Positions 1 to 7,368 of a stretch of 35,457 bases of DNA are shown piece by piece. The position numbers and the translations under genes were made by a program. Under the pieces are notes generated by a model. That model was not told the origin of the DNA. It did not search any database and worked only from the letters and a program-made list of their open reading frames with translations. The DNA is from an uncultured Nocardioides sp. (GTDB lineage: Bacteria; Actinomycetota; Actinomycetes; Propionibacteriales; Nocardioidaceae): contig CADCUM010000027.1 in the NCBI GenBank assembly GCA_902805885.1, positions 1-35,457 on the forward strand, given 5' to 3'. Each line of letters opens with the position of its first letter. Position 1 is the stretch's first letter.

Positions 1-325
1 CCGGACGGCACCGGCCGCCTCGAGCATTCGAGTACATCCACCCAGGTGTGATCGAGACCGAGCCCACCCGGCCCGACGACATCGGCATGCACCGCGTGGC
101 CATGCGGTCGACGGCATCGACGGGGCCCTCGAGGTCGCCGCGAGGCACGGCTGCCCCCGCTTTCGTGGCGTGGCGACCTAGCCCACCTAGGTCCGCGGCC
201 CCCGCGAGGCCCCGAGGCCCCGAGGCCGTAGCAGACCGGGCAACGAGATGCTCCCCGGCCATTGGCCGAACGTGCGAAGAGTCCGCTGCGGCAAGTCCTC
301 GCACTACCGCGCCGGAAGCGTGACA
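1..325. other. Intergenic/left edge, no supported gene
   Basis: I see no convincing gene here. A 91-codon open frame from 48 has low-complexity Arg/Pro/Ala composition, no ribosome-binding site and overlaps the next gene out of frame. The only visible structure is a short tandem of the octamer GAGGCCCC around 203-227. The promoter of the following membrane-protein gene probably lies here, but no clear -10/-35 pair stands out. Confidence 0.5.
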
Positions 326-805
326 ATGAATCCACCGACATCGAGGTGCAGCCAAGTGACCCTGCCCGACCCTGCCGCAACGTCCCGGCTGCGAAGGTTC
401 ACGTTGGCCCTGCTCGTGCTTAACGTGATCGCAACGATCATCGCTGTCGTGGCCAACCTGCCCGCTCAGTTCGGCGACGTCGGTACCGATGCAGGCAACG
501 AGTTCGTCACCCGCGGTACGGCAATCTCCGCCCCGCTTCTGCCCGTCGTTCTGATGGTTCTCGTCGTGCTGTTGGCGCCGCGCCGCGACCTGTGGGTCTG
601 GGTAGGCGTCGCCTTGGCGTACCTCACGGCGGCGATGGTCGGGGTGGGGGGCGTCGGGGAGATTGTCGCTGAACCGACGGCGGACACGCCAGGCCCAGTG
701 CTCACCATCTCGGGCATCGCTTGGCTGGCCGTAGCAGCCGTTCTCATCGCCCTAGCGACGTCTGCGGTGGTGAGCTCACGGCGGCCGCTGACGGCACCTG
801 ACTGA
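326..805 (+). CDS. Small four-helix membrane protein of unknown function
   Basis: The product is 159 aa. I chose the ATG at 326 because a GGAAG ribosome-binding site ends 7 nt before it; an in-frame ATG at 248 would add 26 residues of poor quality. The protein has a short polar N-terminus and about four hydrophobic segments: LALLVLNVIATIIAVVANL (about residues 27-45), a segment around 70-90 containing VVLMVLVVLLA, one near 95-115, and a last one near 130-150. An acidic loop (FGDVGTDAGNEF) follows the first segment. I recognise no family motif. It converges on the histidine kinase gene at 900, so no operon partner is visible. Base composition looks less GC-rich than the metabolic genes to the right. 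That it is a real membrane protein is well supported; its function is unknown. Confidence 0.7.
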   Translation: MNPPTSRCSQVTLPDPAATSRLRRFTLALLVLNVIATIIAVVANLPAQFGDVGTDAGNEFVTRGTAISAPLLPVVLMVLVVLLAPRRDLWVWVGVALAYLTAAMVGVGGVGEIVAEPTADTPGPVLTISGIAWLAVAAVLIALATSAVVSSRRPLTAPD

Positions 806-899
806 CCCGCCCTTGCTGCTGCGATGACGCAGGTGCTGCATTCCGCCGCGATCGACCGCCGGTGCATTGAGGGCTGAGGGCAACGTCAGCGATCAGGGC

Positions 900-2696
900 T
901 CAGTCTCGCGCGCGCGGAAGGGCTACGCGCAGTGTCGTACCGATTCCCAGTTCGGCCTCGAGCTCCATGCGGCCGCCGTGCCTCTCGACTATCCGTCTCG
1001 CGATCGCGAGGCCCAAGCCCGTGCCGGGACGCCGTAGCGCCTCGGGGTTGGTCGTCCGGAAGAACTCGGTGAACAGGCGCTCTTGGTCCTCCTCAGAGAT
1101 TCCGAGCCCGCCGTCCGCGCACGTGAAGACGACCTCCTCGTTGTCACCGTCCAACGACAGGTCCACCGTGCCTCCGGCGGAGGAGTACTTCACGGCGTTG
1201 CTGACCAGGTTCGCGACCATCCGGCGCAGCTCCTCCGGCTCTCCTGGAACGTTCACCGTGCCGTCGACGGGTGAGATCCGCAGGGTCACGCCTTGTTGCT
1301 GCGCACGCAGCGACTCGTCCTGGGCGACCCCGGCCAGGACCTGGCTCAGGTCTACCGCCTGCTGTGCGACCGCACTGTCGATGTGGCTCATCCGACTGAG
1401 CAGCAGCAGGTCGTCGACCAACGAGGCCAGCCGAGACGCGCCGCGACCTATCGCATCCAGCGAGGTGGTTGCTTCCGATGGGAGTCCGGGCACATCGTCC
1501 AGCATCTCGACGTGGCCGAGGATCACTCCCAACGGGTTCTTGAGCTCGTGCGCGACGGTGGTGATGAGCTGCCGGCGGTACTCGCCGAGTCGCTGCAGCT
1601 CCTCGATCAGCTGCCGCTCCCGCTCGTGGGCGCGGGTGCTCAGCAGTGCCCGCCCGAGGTCGTGGCCGACGCCGAGCGCCGCTTGGCTCTCGCCCTCTGT
1701 CCAGCGGTCTGCGTCGCCGTCCCGGACGACGACCAGCACGCCCATCGGCTCGTGCCCGGCCCCCACGGGGACCAGCAGCAGCTCAGTGGCACCGTGCGCA
1801 GCAAGGTGGTGGGTCAGGTCCTGAGCATGGTCCTGGTCGAGGTGGTCGTCGCCCCACACGCGTCCCGGCTCGACGATGACCACCGTTCGGGACTGCCACG
1901 CCCGGCGGGTGGCTGCCTCCACGGCGGGACGCACCTGCACGGGGAGCGTAGCCGGGTCCGACTCCTCGCTCGGCAGCCCTTCGCGGGCGCCGTACAGGTG
2001 CACGGCCACCGATCGAGCAGCGAAGCCCGCCACCAGCTCCGGGTGGACCAGAGCGAGCAGCTCATCACGCCCCACCCGCTGGGAAGCCGCCCTCACCGTG
2101 GCGCGGGCTGTCTCGTCGAGCCGCGCCCTGCGGGTGAGCTCCTCGCGTTCCACCGTGGCCAGCACGGCGTGCAGATCGAGCTCGAGGCGTGCAGCCGCGT
2201 GATGCAGCTCGTCCGGGCCGAGACGAAGCCCCGTCAGTGGCTCATCGAGGTGTAGCAATGCGCGGATGCGGCCAGACGCGTCGGCCACCGCCGCCACCAG
2301 CATGTCCAGTGTTCGCCAGCGACCGGGGTCTTGCGATGGCGGGATGTCAGGCACGTACCCATAGCCACGGATGGCCTCTCGCAGCTCCGCGCTCATCTCC
2401 TCCTCTCCGAGGAAGACGAACTTGCCGTAGCGGGTGCCTGCCCGAAGGACCTGACGCACCTGGCTCATGTCGAAGCTCTTGCCCACGCCCTCACCATCGG
2501 CCGGCTGACCGCCAGTGAGAGCGACCAGCTCGAGCAGTCCGTCGCCGCGGGGCACCTCGATGGCACAGACGCGGAAGCGGGCCCGGCGCGCGGCGTCATC
2601 CGCGATCCGGCGCAGCTCGGCCCGAACGCGTGGGCCGCCCCAGCTGCTGTCGCGAGCGCCGTCCGGCGACGGCGGAGCGCCTCGGTCACCGTCCAT
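900..2696 (-). CDS. Cytosolic histidine kinase with two GAF-like sensor regions
   Basis: The product is 598 aa and has no membrane segment. Residues about 20-190 and 205-360 look like two GAF-type sensor regions (by layout, not by a search), joined by a helical linker. A coiled segment near 355-375 leads to the HisKA domain with H383 in VAHELKNPLG, the expected phospho-accepting histidine. The ATPase domain has the N box NLVSNAVKY (N496, N500), the G1 box ADGGLGI (D528), the F box LFTEFF and the G2 box GTGLGLAI (about 558-565), so it looks catalytically complete. It therefore should phosphorylate a response regulator in the cytosol, but no regulator gene is adjacent. The start at 2696 has a purine-rich stretch (AGGGGGCGAGG) just upstream. 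The signal sensed cannot be read from the sequence. Confidence 0.88.
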   Translation of the reverse strand: MDGDRGAPPSPDGARDSSWGGPRVRAELRRIADDAARRARFRVCAIEVPRGDGLLELVALTGGQPADGEGVGKSFDMSQVRQVLRAGTRYGKFVFLGEEEMSAELREAIRGYGYVPDIPPSQDPGRWRTLDMLVAAVADASGRIRALLHLDEPLTGLRLGPDELHHAAARLELDLHAVLATVEREELTRRARLDETARATVRAASQRVGRDELLALVHPELVAGFAARSVAVHLYGAREGLPSEESDPATLPVQVRPAVEAATRRAWQSRTVVIVEPGRVWGDDHLDQDHAQDLTHHLAAHGATELLLVPVGAGHEPMGVLVVVRDGDADRWTEGESQAALGVGHDLGRALLSTRAHERERQLIEELQRLGEYRRQLITTVAHELKNPLGVILGHVEMLDDVPGLPSEATTSLDAIGRGASRLASLVDDLLLLSRMSHIDSAVAQQAVDLSQVLAGVAQDESLRAQQQGVTLRISPVDGTVNVPGEPEELRRMVANLVSNAVKYSSAGGTVDLSLDGDNEEVVFTCADGGLGISEEDQERLFTEFFRTTNPEALRRPGTGLGLAIARRIVERHGGRMELEAELGIGTTLRVALPRARD

Positions 2697-3190
2697 GGCC
2701 TCGCCCCCTGTCTCAACCTCGCGGGGTCAGGGCGATCACGGCCACGGCGCCGGTCGCGACGGCGTCCACAGGTCCGCCCCCGGCGTCCCACGCGTCGAGG
2801 ATATGGCCCGATCGTGGGCCGTGTCTGACGTTCGCGAGAGGCGGACACGGTTCGTCGACCTGGCCCCCGCCTCCTGCGCGCGCCTTTCCCGACGCCTGGC
2901 GGCGCGACGCTCACCGACCCCGACTGGTCCATCTCGGGTCCGCGGGGGCTCTCGCCAGAGAGACGCGACCTTCGTCGTGGCATCACGCGGCTTCGAAAAG
3001 TCCTCATCGAAGGGTCCCGTGGGGGCGCCTCATCTCCGGCTGCACAGCACGCTCAGAGCGCTTCACTGCGCCGTACTGCGTCGGCCCGCGACCCGCCGCC
3101 CGTGACCCGTTGGTTCAGTCTTCGAGCCCCTGGAGGCCTGCTGGACCCGGCTCTCGCTGACAGCACGGTAGGTGAGACTAGGCTCGCGGG
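2697..3190. other. 494-nt intergenic region between divergent genes
   Basis: No supported gene lies between the divergent histidine kinase and TetR genes. Open frames here are Arg/Pro-rich shadows without ribosome-binding sites. A weak inverted repeat, CTTCGA-N10-TCGAAG, lies at 2991-3012. The right edge holds the probable TetR promoter (see 3179-3184). CTGACAG and GGTAGGTGAG just upstream of it faintly resemble half-sites of the operator at 3900, which could mean autoregulation, but the match is poor. Confidence 0.5.
3179..3184 (+). promoter_or_regulatory. -10-like TAGGCT, leaderless-type start of the TetR gene
   Basis: TAGGCT fits the actinobacterial -10 pattern TANNNT and is followed by exactly 6 nt and then the ATG at 3191. 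There is no Shine-Dalgarno sequence in between, so transcription probably begins at or next to the start codon. The same arrangement recurs at six other starts in this window. Confidence 0.6.
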
Positions 3191-3856
3191 ATGACCACCC
3201 GCCGCGACGCCGTCGGCTCCACCAGCACGACCCCGCGGACGCGCGCCCCACGGGTCTCTGCCGACCAGCGCCGGGAGGAGATCCTCGTCGCTGCGCACGA
3301 GGTGTTCGGCGCGCGGGGCTTCCACAAGGCCTCGCTCGGCGAGATCGCGGAGAAGGTGGGCATCACCCACCCCGGGATCCTCCACCACTTCGGGTCCAAG
3401 GACCAGCTGTTCGTCGAGGTGCTGGCCCTGCGGGAGCGACTGGACGTCGCGGGGTACGAGAACAACGAGCCCCCGGGGGGACCGCAGATGCTGCGGCACC
3501 TGATCCACACCGCGGAGGTCAACACGGGCCGGGTCGGACTGGTGCAGTCCTACGTGGTGCTGTCCGCCGAGTCCGTCACCGAGGGACATCCCGCGCAGGA
3601 GTCCTTCCGCCAGCGGTTCGCCGTGCTCCGGGGGCAGATCTCCCGCTCGCTCGGGGAGACCTGCGCCCCGTGGGCCACCCCGCCCGTCGACGAGCTGGAC
3701 GCCGCAGCGTCCACGATCATCGCCGTGATGGACGGACTGCAGGTCCAGTGGCTGCTGGACCCCGACAGCGTGGACATGCCGGAGGCACTCGCGCAGGTGA
3801 TCGACGGGCTCCTGCGGCGCTGGGGGGTCCCACCTCTCGCCCAGATCGGGGAGTGA
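3191..3856 (+). CDS. TetR-family transcriptional regulator
   Basis: The product is 221 aa, a normal TetR length. After a disordered, Thr/Arg-rich N-terminus of about 25 residues comes the DNA-binding domain: REEILVAAHEVFGARGFHKA followed by the helix-turn-helix SLGEIAEKVGITHPGILHHF (about residues 48-67) and the usual GSKDQLF. The remaining residues (about 75-221) form the variable ligand-binding and dimer domain. It stands 157 nt upstream of a sugar-binding lipoprotein gene on the same strand. The gap contains a near-palindrome of TetR-operator type (3900-3921), so it is probably the local repressor of the importer and glycosidase genes. Sugar loci are more often run by LacI or GntR proteins, so a TetR regulator is somewhat unusual. 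The ligand is not known; a sugar or its phosphorylated form is a guess. Confidence 0.88.
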   Translation: MTTRRDAVGSTSTTPRTRAPRVSADQRREEILVAAHEVFGARGFHKASLGEIAEKVGITHPGILHHFGSKDQLFVEVLALRERLDVAGYENNEPPGGPQMLRHLIHTAEVNTGRVGLVQSYVVLSAESVTEGHPAQESFRQRFAVLRGQISRSLGETCAPWATPPVDELDAAASTIIAVMDGLQVQWLLDPDSVDMPEALAQVIDGLLRRWGVPPLAQIGE

Positions 3857-3899
3857 GCCCTGCCCGCCGGAAAAAAGAGCGCACGACTTCGACCGCGCT

Positions 3900-3921
3900 A
3901 CTTACTTACCTGTCAGTCAGT
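3900..3921. promoter_or_regulatory. Candidate TetR operator
   Basis: The core reads TTACTTAC-CT-GTCAGTCA (3902-3919). The left arm and the reverse complement of the right arm agree at 6 of 8 positions, and the flanking A-C and G-T (3900-3901, 3920-3921) extend the dyad. TTACTTAC/GTCAGTCA half-sites around a 2-bp centre are typical of TetR-family operators. The site lies between the TetR gene and the binding-protein gene it would control. Confidence 0.6.
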
Positions 3922-3945
3922 GTGCTTTCATGGGTGCCTACTGCG

Positions 3946-3961
3946 TGTGACGACTGTCACC
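3946..3961. promoter_or_regulatory. Candidate Crp/GlxR (cAMP receptor) site
   Basis: TGTGA-CGACTG-TCACC matches the actinobacterial Crp/GlxR consensus TGTGA-N6-TCACA at all but the last base. It lies about 60 nt before the binding-protein start and 25 nt after the TetR-type operator. A second site of the same form lies before the valine dehydrogenase gene (31568). Global carbon-state control of the sugar operon is the likely meaning. Confidence 0.55.
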
Positions 3962-3978
3962 CGCAGCCCCAGGCAACA

Positions 3979-3996
3979 GACAGCCCCCCGGCTGTC
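3979..3996 (+). promoter_or_regulatory. Hairpin in the 5' leader next to the ribosome-binding site
   Basis: GACAGCC-cccc-GGCTGTC is a perfect 7-bp stem with a 4-nt loop. It ends 3 nt before the GAAAGGA ribosome-binding site (4000-4006) of the binding-protein gene. It could protect the 5' end of the message or tune translation; neither is shown. Confidence 0.4.
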
Positions 3997-4013
3997 GGGT
4001 GAAAGGACTGCTC

Positions 4014-5366
4014 ATGTCGAGATCCATCTGGCGCCACGGCCTCGGTGCCCTGGCGGCGTCCGGCGTCCTCCTCGGGTCCGCCGCCTGCAGCGGCGGCAGC
4101 GGAGGCGACTCGGACCCCGACGCGACGGCCGGCGCGTGCGAGCCGGCGAAGGACGGCGAGAAGGTCACGCTGACCTTCACGTCCTGGGTGCCCGGCATGC
4201 AGGAGACCGTGGACCTGTGGAACTCGCAGAACCCGGACATCCAGGTCGACTACAAGGAGGTCGTCGGAGGGAACGACGGCACCTACCAGTCGTACTCGAA
4301 CCAGATCAAGGCCGGCAAGACGCCTGACATCGGCATGGTCGAGTTCGACAACCTCCCGACCTTCCGCCTCCAGGACGGGCTGGCGAACGTCGGCTCCTGC
4401 GAGCCGGTCGTCGAGGCCAAGGACGAGTACGTCGACTGGGCGATCTCCCAGACGAGCTTCGGTGAGCAGGACGCCGTCTACGGCATCCCCATGGACATCG
4501 GCCCGATGGCGCTCTACTACCGCAAGGACCTGTTCGACAAGGCCGGCATCCCGGTGCCGGCCACCTGGGACGAGTACTACGAGGCCGCCAAGAAGATCAA
4601 GGCGGAGGGCGCGCGGATCGGCGACTTCCCGACCGACCAGCCCGCCTGGTTCACCGCCATGGCCTGGCAGAACGGCGCCAGCTGGTTCAGCAACGACGGT
4701 GACACCTGGCAGGTCAGCCTCACCGACGACAAGACCCAGCAGGTGGCCGACTACTGGCAGAAGCTCATCGACGAGGACCTCGTCAACACGACCCCCGGGC
4801 TGAGCGACGTGCAGTGGCAGGCGCTCAACACGGGCGAGGAGTGGTCGATCATCGGTGCGGCGTGGACCACGAAGCTGCTCGAGAGCAGCGCCCCCGACAC
4901 CGCCGGCAAGTGGGCCGTGGCCCCGATGCCGCAGTGGGAGGCCGGCGGCAACGCGGCCGGCAACTGGGGCGGGTCCACCGCTGTGGTGTTCAAGGACTCC
5001 GAGCACCCGTACGAGGCGGCCCAGTTCGCGACGTGGGCGTTCGGTGACATGGAGGCGCTGACGCTGAACAACAAGAACGGGGGCCAGTATCCCGCGACGG
5101 TCGAGGGCCAGGAGAGTCTCCCGGCACTGACCGAGGGGCTCCCGTTCTACGGGGACCAGGAGGTGTGGGGGGTGTTCGCCGAGGCGTCGGCCGGCGTCGA
5201 CCCGAGCTTCCAGTGGGGCCCGACGATGACGCAGACCTACTCCGACCTCGCCGACGGCATCGGTCGGGCGGTGAACGGGGACGGCACCCTCTCCGACGCC
5301 CTCCAGACGGCGCAGGAGAAGACGGTCGAGTCGATGAAGGCGCAGTCGCTGACCGTCGCCGAGTGA
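4014..5366 (+). CDS. CUT1-type sugar ABC importer, substrate-binding lipoprotein
   Basis: The product is 450 aa. I start it at the ATG at 4014, with GAAAGGA 7 nt upstream; an in-frame GTG at 3999 lies before that site. The signal peptide ends in a lipobox-like GSAAC with the acylated cysteine at residue 25, so the mature protein should be tethered outside the membrane. A Ser/Gly/Asp linker follows, then a family 1 solute-binding fold: [53 protein letters not shown] and [12 protein letters not shown] are typical segments. It would bind an oligosaccharide and deliver it to the two permeases that follow. The intracellular family 3 glycosidase downstream suggests a beta-linked gluco- or xylo-oligosaccharide, which is inference. 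It heads the operon behind the candidate TetR and Crp sites and is separated from the permeases by a strong hairpin. Confidence 0.92.
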   Translation: MSRSIWRHGLGALAASGVLLGSAACSGGSGGDSDPDATAGACEPAKDGEKVTLTFTSWVPGMQETVDLWNSQNPDIQVDYKEVVGGNDGTYQSYSNQIKAGKTPDIGMVEFDNLPTFRLQDGLANVGSCEPVVEAKDEYVDWAISQTSFGEQDAVYGIPMDIGPMALYYRKDLFDKAGIPVPATWDEYYEAAKKIKAEGARIGDFPTDQPAWFTAMAWQNGASWFSNDGDTWQVSLTDDKTQQVADYWQKLIDEDLVNTTPGLSDVQWQALNTGEEWSIIGAAWTTKLLESSAPDTAGKWAVAPMPQWEAGGNAAGNWGGSTAVVFKDSEHPYEAAQFATWAFGDMEALTLNNKNGGQYPATVEGQESLPALTEGLPFYGDQEVWGVFAEASAGVDPSFQWGPTMTQTYSDLADGIGRAVNGDGTLSDALQTAQEKTVESMKAQSLTVAE

Positions 5367-5375
5367 CCCATCATC

Positions 5376-5410
5376 GGGGAGGCGGCCGACCTGAGGTCGG
5401 TAGCCTCCCC
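5376..5410 (+). terminator. Strong intercistronic hairpin between binding protein and permease
   Basis: The arms 5376-5391 and 5395-5410 (outer part GGGGAGGC/GCCTCCCC, inner part CCGACC/GGTCGG) pair over 16 positions with one mismatch and one G-T, around a 3-nt TGA loop. No T run follows. It begins 9 nt after the binding-protein stop. Such hairpins are known in maltose-type operons to stabilise or terminate the upstream message, giving more binding protein than permease. Confidence 0.7.
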
Positions 5411-5431
5411 CACCGGGAAGGCAGGACTCCT

Positions 5432-6385
5432 GTGACCACCACCTCGCCGCTCGCCGCGACCGCGGAGACCACGGCCGACCCGCCGACGCGGCTGTCCCGC
5501 CGGGACGCGACACCGAGGAGGGGACGGAGGCACCACCTCGCGGTGGCCGGCTTCCTGGCCCCGTTCCTCACCGTCTTCGCCGCCTTCTACCTGGTGCCGA
5601 TCGGCTACGCGATCTACCAGTCCTTCCTCAAGGTCGAGCGTGACGGCACCTTCGGGCCCGCGCGTCAGGTCTTCGCCGGCCTCGACCAGTACGCCACCGT
5701 GGTGCGCAGCAACGACTTCTGGGACAGCTTCGTCAACGTCTCGCAGTTCTTCGTGCTGTCGATCCCGCTGCAGCTGGGGTTCGCCCTGGTCTTCGCGCTG
5801 GTGCTCGACTCCCCGTTCCTGCGCGGCGCGTCCTTCTTCCGGCTGGCGTTCTTCGCGCCGTACGCCGTGCCCGGCGTGATCGCGGCCCTGATGTGGGGGT
5901 TCATGTACTCCCCGCAGCTGTCGCCGTTCCCCGCCGTGGCCGAGCGACTCGACCTGCTGGGCCCGACGTGGGTGATGTTCGCGATGGTCAACGTCGTCAA
6001 CTGGGTCTACACCGGCTACAACATGCTGATCCTCTACTCGGCGCTGCAGGCCGTGCCCGCCGAGGTGATCGAGGCGGCGACGATGGACGGAGCCGGCCAG
6101 CTCCGGATCGCCTGGTCCATCAAGATCCCGCACATCCTGCCCGCCCTGGTGCTGACGGGGATCTTCTCCATCATCGGCACCCTGCAGCTCTTCAACGAGC
6201 CGCAGGTCTTCCGCGGGATCTCGAGCGCGGTGAGCAGCAAGTTCTCCCCGAACATGGTCGTCTACGCCACGTCCAACGTGCCGGACTACCACCTCGCGGC
6301 CGCCTTCTCCGTCGTGCTCGCGCTGCTGACCTGCGTGCTGTCGTTCCTGTTCCTCAAGCTCGCGCAGAGGAGGGCGTTCCAGTGA
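5432..6385 (+). CDS. CUT1 sugar ABC importer permease 1 (MalF-like)
   Basis: The product is 317 aa. I chose the GTG at 5432 because AGGCAGGA ends 5 nt upstream; longer in-frame versions run back into the binding-protein gene. A basic N-terminus of about 35 residues precedes a first membrane segment (LAVAGFLAPFLTVFAAFYLV) and about five more. The ABC-permease EAA loop is EAATMDGAGQLRIAWSIKIP (from E214), the cytoplasmic contact for the ATPase. It forms a heterodimer with the next gene, whose GTG start overlaps this stop (GTGA), so translation is probably coupled. No ATPase gene is nearby. In many actinomycetes one shared MsiK-type ATPase serves several such importers, and that is likely here. 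Confidence 0.92.
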   Translation: MTTTSPLAATAETTADPPTRLSRRDATPRRGRRHHLAVAGFLAPFLTVFAAFYLVPIGYAIYQSFLKVERDGTFGPARQVFAGLDQYATVVRSNDFWDSFVNVSQFFVLSIPLQLGFALVFALVLDSPFLRGASFFRLAFFAPYAVPGVIAALMWGFMYSPQLSPFPAVAERLDLLGPTWVMFAMVNVVNWVYTGYNMLILYSALQAVPAEVIEAATMDGAGQLRIAWSIKIPHILPALVLTGIFSIIGTLQLFNEPQVFRGISSAVSSKFSPNMVVYATSNVPDYHLAAAFSVVLALLTCVLSFLFLKLAQRRAFQ

Positions 6386-7296
6386 GCACCGCGATCGAGG
6401 CCGCCGTCGAGACGACGCCCCGCCCACCCGGAGGGGGCCGTGCCCGCCGTCCGGTCCGACGCCAGAGCCTGCTCGAGGTGCTGCTGCCGACCGGCTTCAT
6501 GGTCCTCGCGGCCCTGTATTTCCTGCTGCCGCTGTGGTGGCTGGTGGTGGCCTCGAGCCGGGAGCGCACCGGGTCCTCCGGCACCGGGCTCTGGTTCGAC
6601 GGCCCGTTCAGGCTGTTCCGCAACATCAGCGACGTGCTGGCGCACAACGACGGCATCTTCGTCCGGTGGCTCGCCAACAGCTTCGCCTACGCCACGTTCG
6701 GCGCGCTGGTCGGGACGCTGTTCGCCAGCATGGCGGGCTACGCCCTCGCCAAGTACGTCTTCCCGGGCCGGGAGGCGGTGTTCAACATCATCCTGGCCGG
6801 AGTCCTCGTCCCGGCGACCGCACTGGCGCTGCCGCTGTTCCTGCTGGCCAGCTTGGTGGATGCCACGGACAGCATGTGGGCGGTCCTGCTGCCCAGCACG
6901 GTGTCGCCGTTCGGGGTCTACCTGTGTCGGATCTACGCCGCCGCGGCCGTGCCGGACGAGCTGCTGGAGGCGGCGCGCCTCGATGGCGCGTCGGAGTTCC
7001 GTGCCTTCTTCACCGTCTCCATCCGGCTGATGGCGCCCGCCCTCGTCACGGTGTTCCTCTTCCAGTTCGTCGTGGTCTGGAACAACTTCCTGCTCCCGCT
7101 GGTCATGCTGCAGGACAACCGGCTCTACCCCGTGACCCTCGGCCTGGCGACGTGGAACAGCCAGGTCACTCGCGTGGCCGACATCCAGCTGTACGTCATC
7201 GTCGGCGCCCTGCTCTCGATCCTGCCGCTGGTCATCGCCTTCCTCGCCCTGCAGCGGTTCTGGCGCACGGGCCTCTCCGAGGGTGCCGTCAAGTAG
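6382..7296 (+). CDS. CUT1 sugar ABC importer permease 2 (MalG-like)
   Basis: The product is 304 aa. The GTG at 6382 overlaps the stop of the previous permease. After a polar Pro/Arg-rich N-terminus, the first membrane segment is near residues 32-57 (LLPTGFMVLAALYFLLPLWW) and about five others follow. The EAA loop is EAARLDGASEFRAFFTVSIR (from E196). It pairs with the preceding permease to form the channel for the sugar caught by the lipoprotein at 4014. The ending VIAFLALQRFWRTGLSEGAVK, with Arg near the C-terminus and GAVK at the end, is the usual MalG-type tail (KG or K end). The glycosidase gene begins 72 nt later on the same strand and is probably co-transcribed. Confidence 0.92.
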   Translation: MSTAIEAAVETTPRPPGGGRARRPVRRQSLLEVLLPTGFMVLAALYFLLPLWWLVVASSRERTGSSGTGLWFDGPFRLFRNISDVLAHNDGIFVRWLANSFAYATFGALVGTLFASMAGYALAKYVFPGREAVFNIILAGVLVPATALALPLFLLASLVDATDSMWAVLLPSTVSPFGVYLCRIYAAAAVPDELLEAARLDGASEFRAFFTVSIRLMAPALVTVFLFQFVVVWNNFLLPLVMLQDNRLYPVTLGLATWNSQVTRVADIQLYVIVGALLSILPLVIAFLALQRFWRTGLSEGAVK

Positions 7297-7368
7297 CCCG
7301 GACCCTCGCTCCGCCCGCAGCACCTCCGCTCCACCCCGTCCTCCTCCACTCCGACCCAGGAGAAGCCT

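Noticed and set aside
48..323. A 91-codon plus-strand frame at the left edge
   Set aside because: No ribosome-binding site, Pro/Arg/Ala low-complexity sequence, and it overlaps the start of the membrane-protein gene out of frame.
2465..3160. Several overlapping frames in the gap before the TetR gene
   Set aside because: All are Arg/Pro-rich in every frame, with no start signals or recognisable motifs, so none can be preferred over another.
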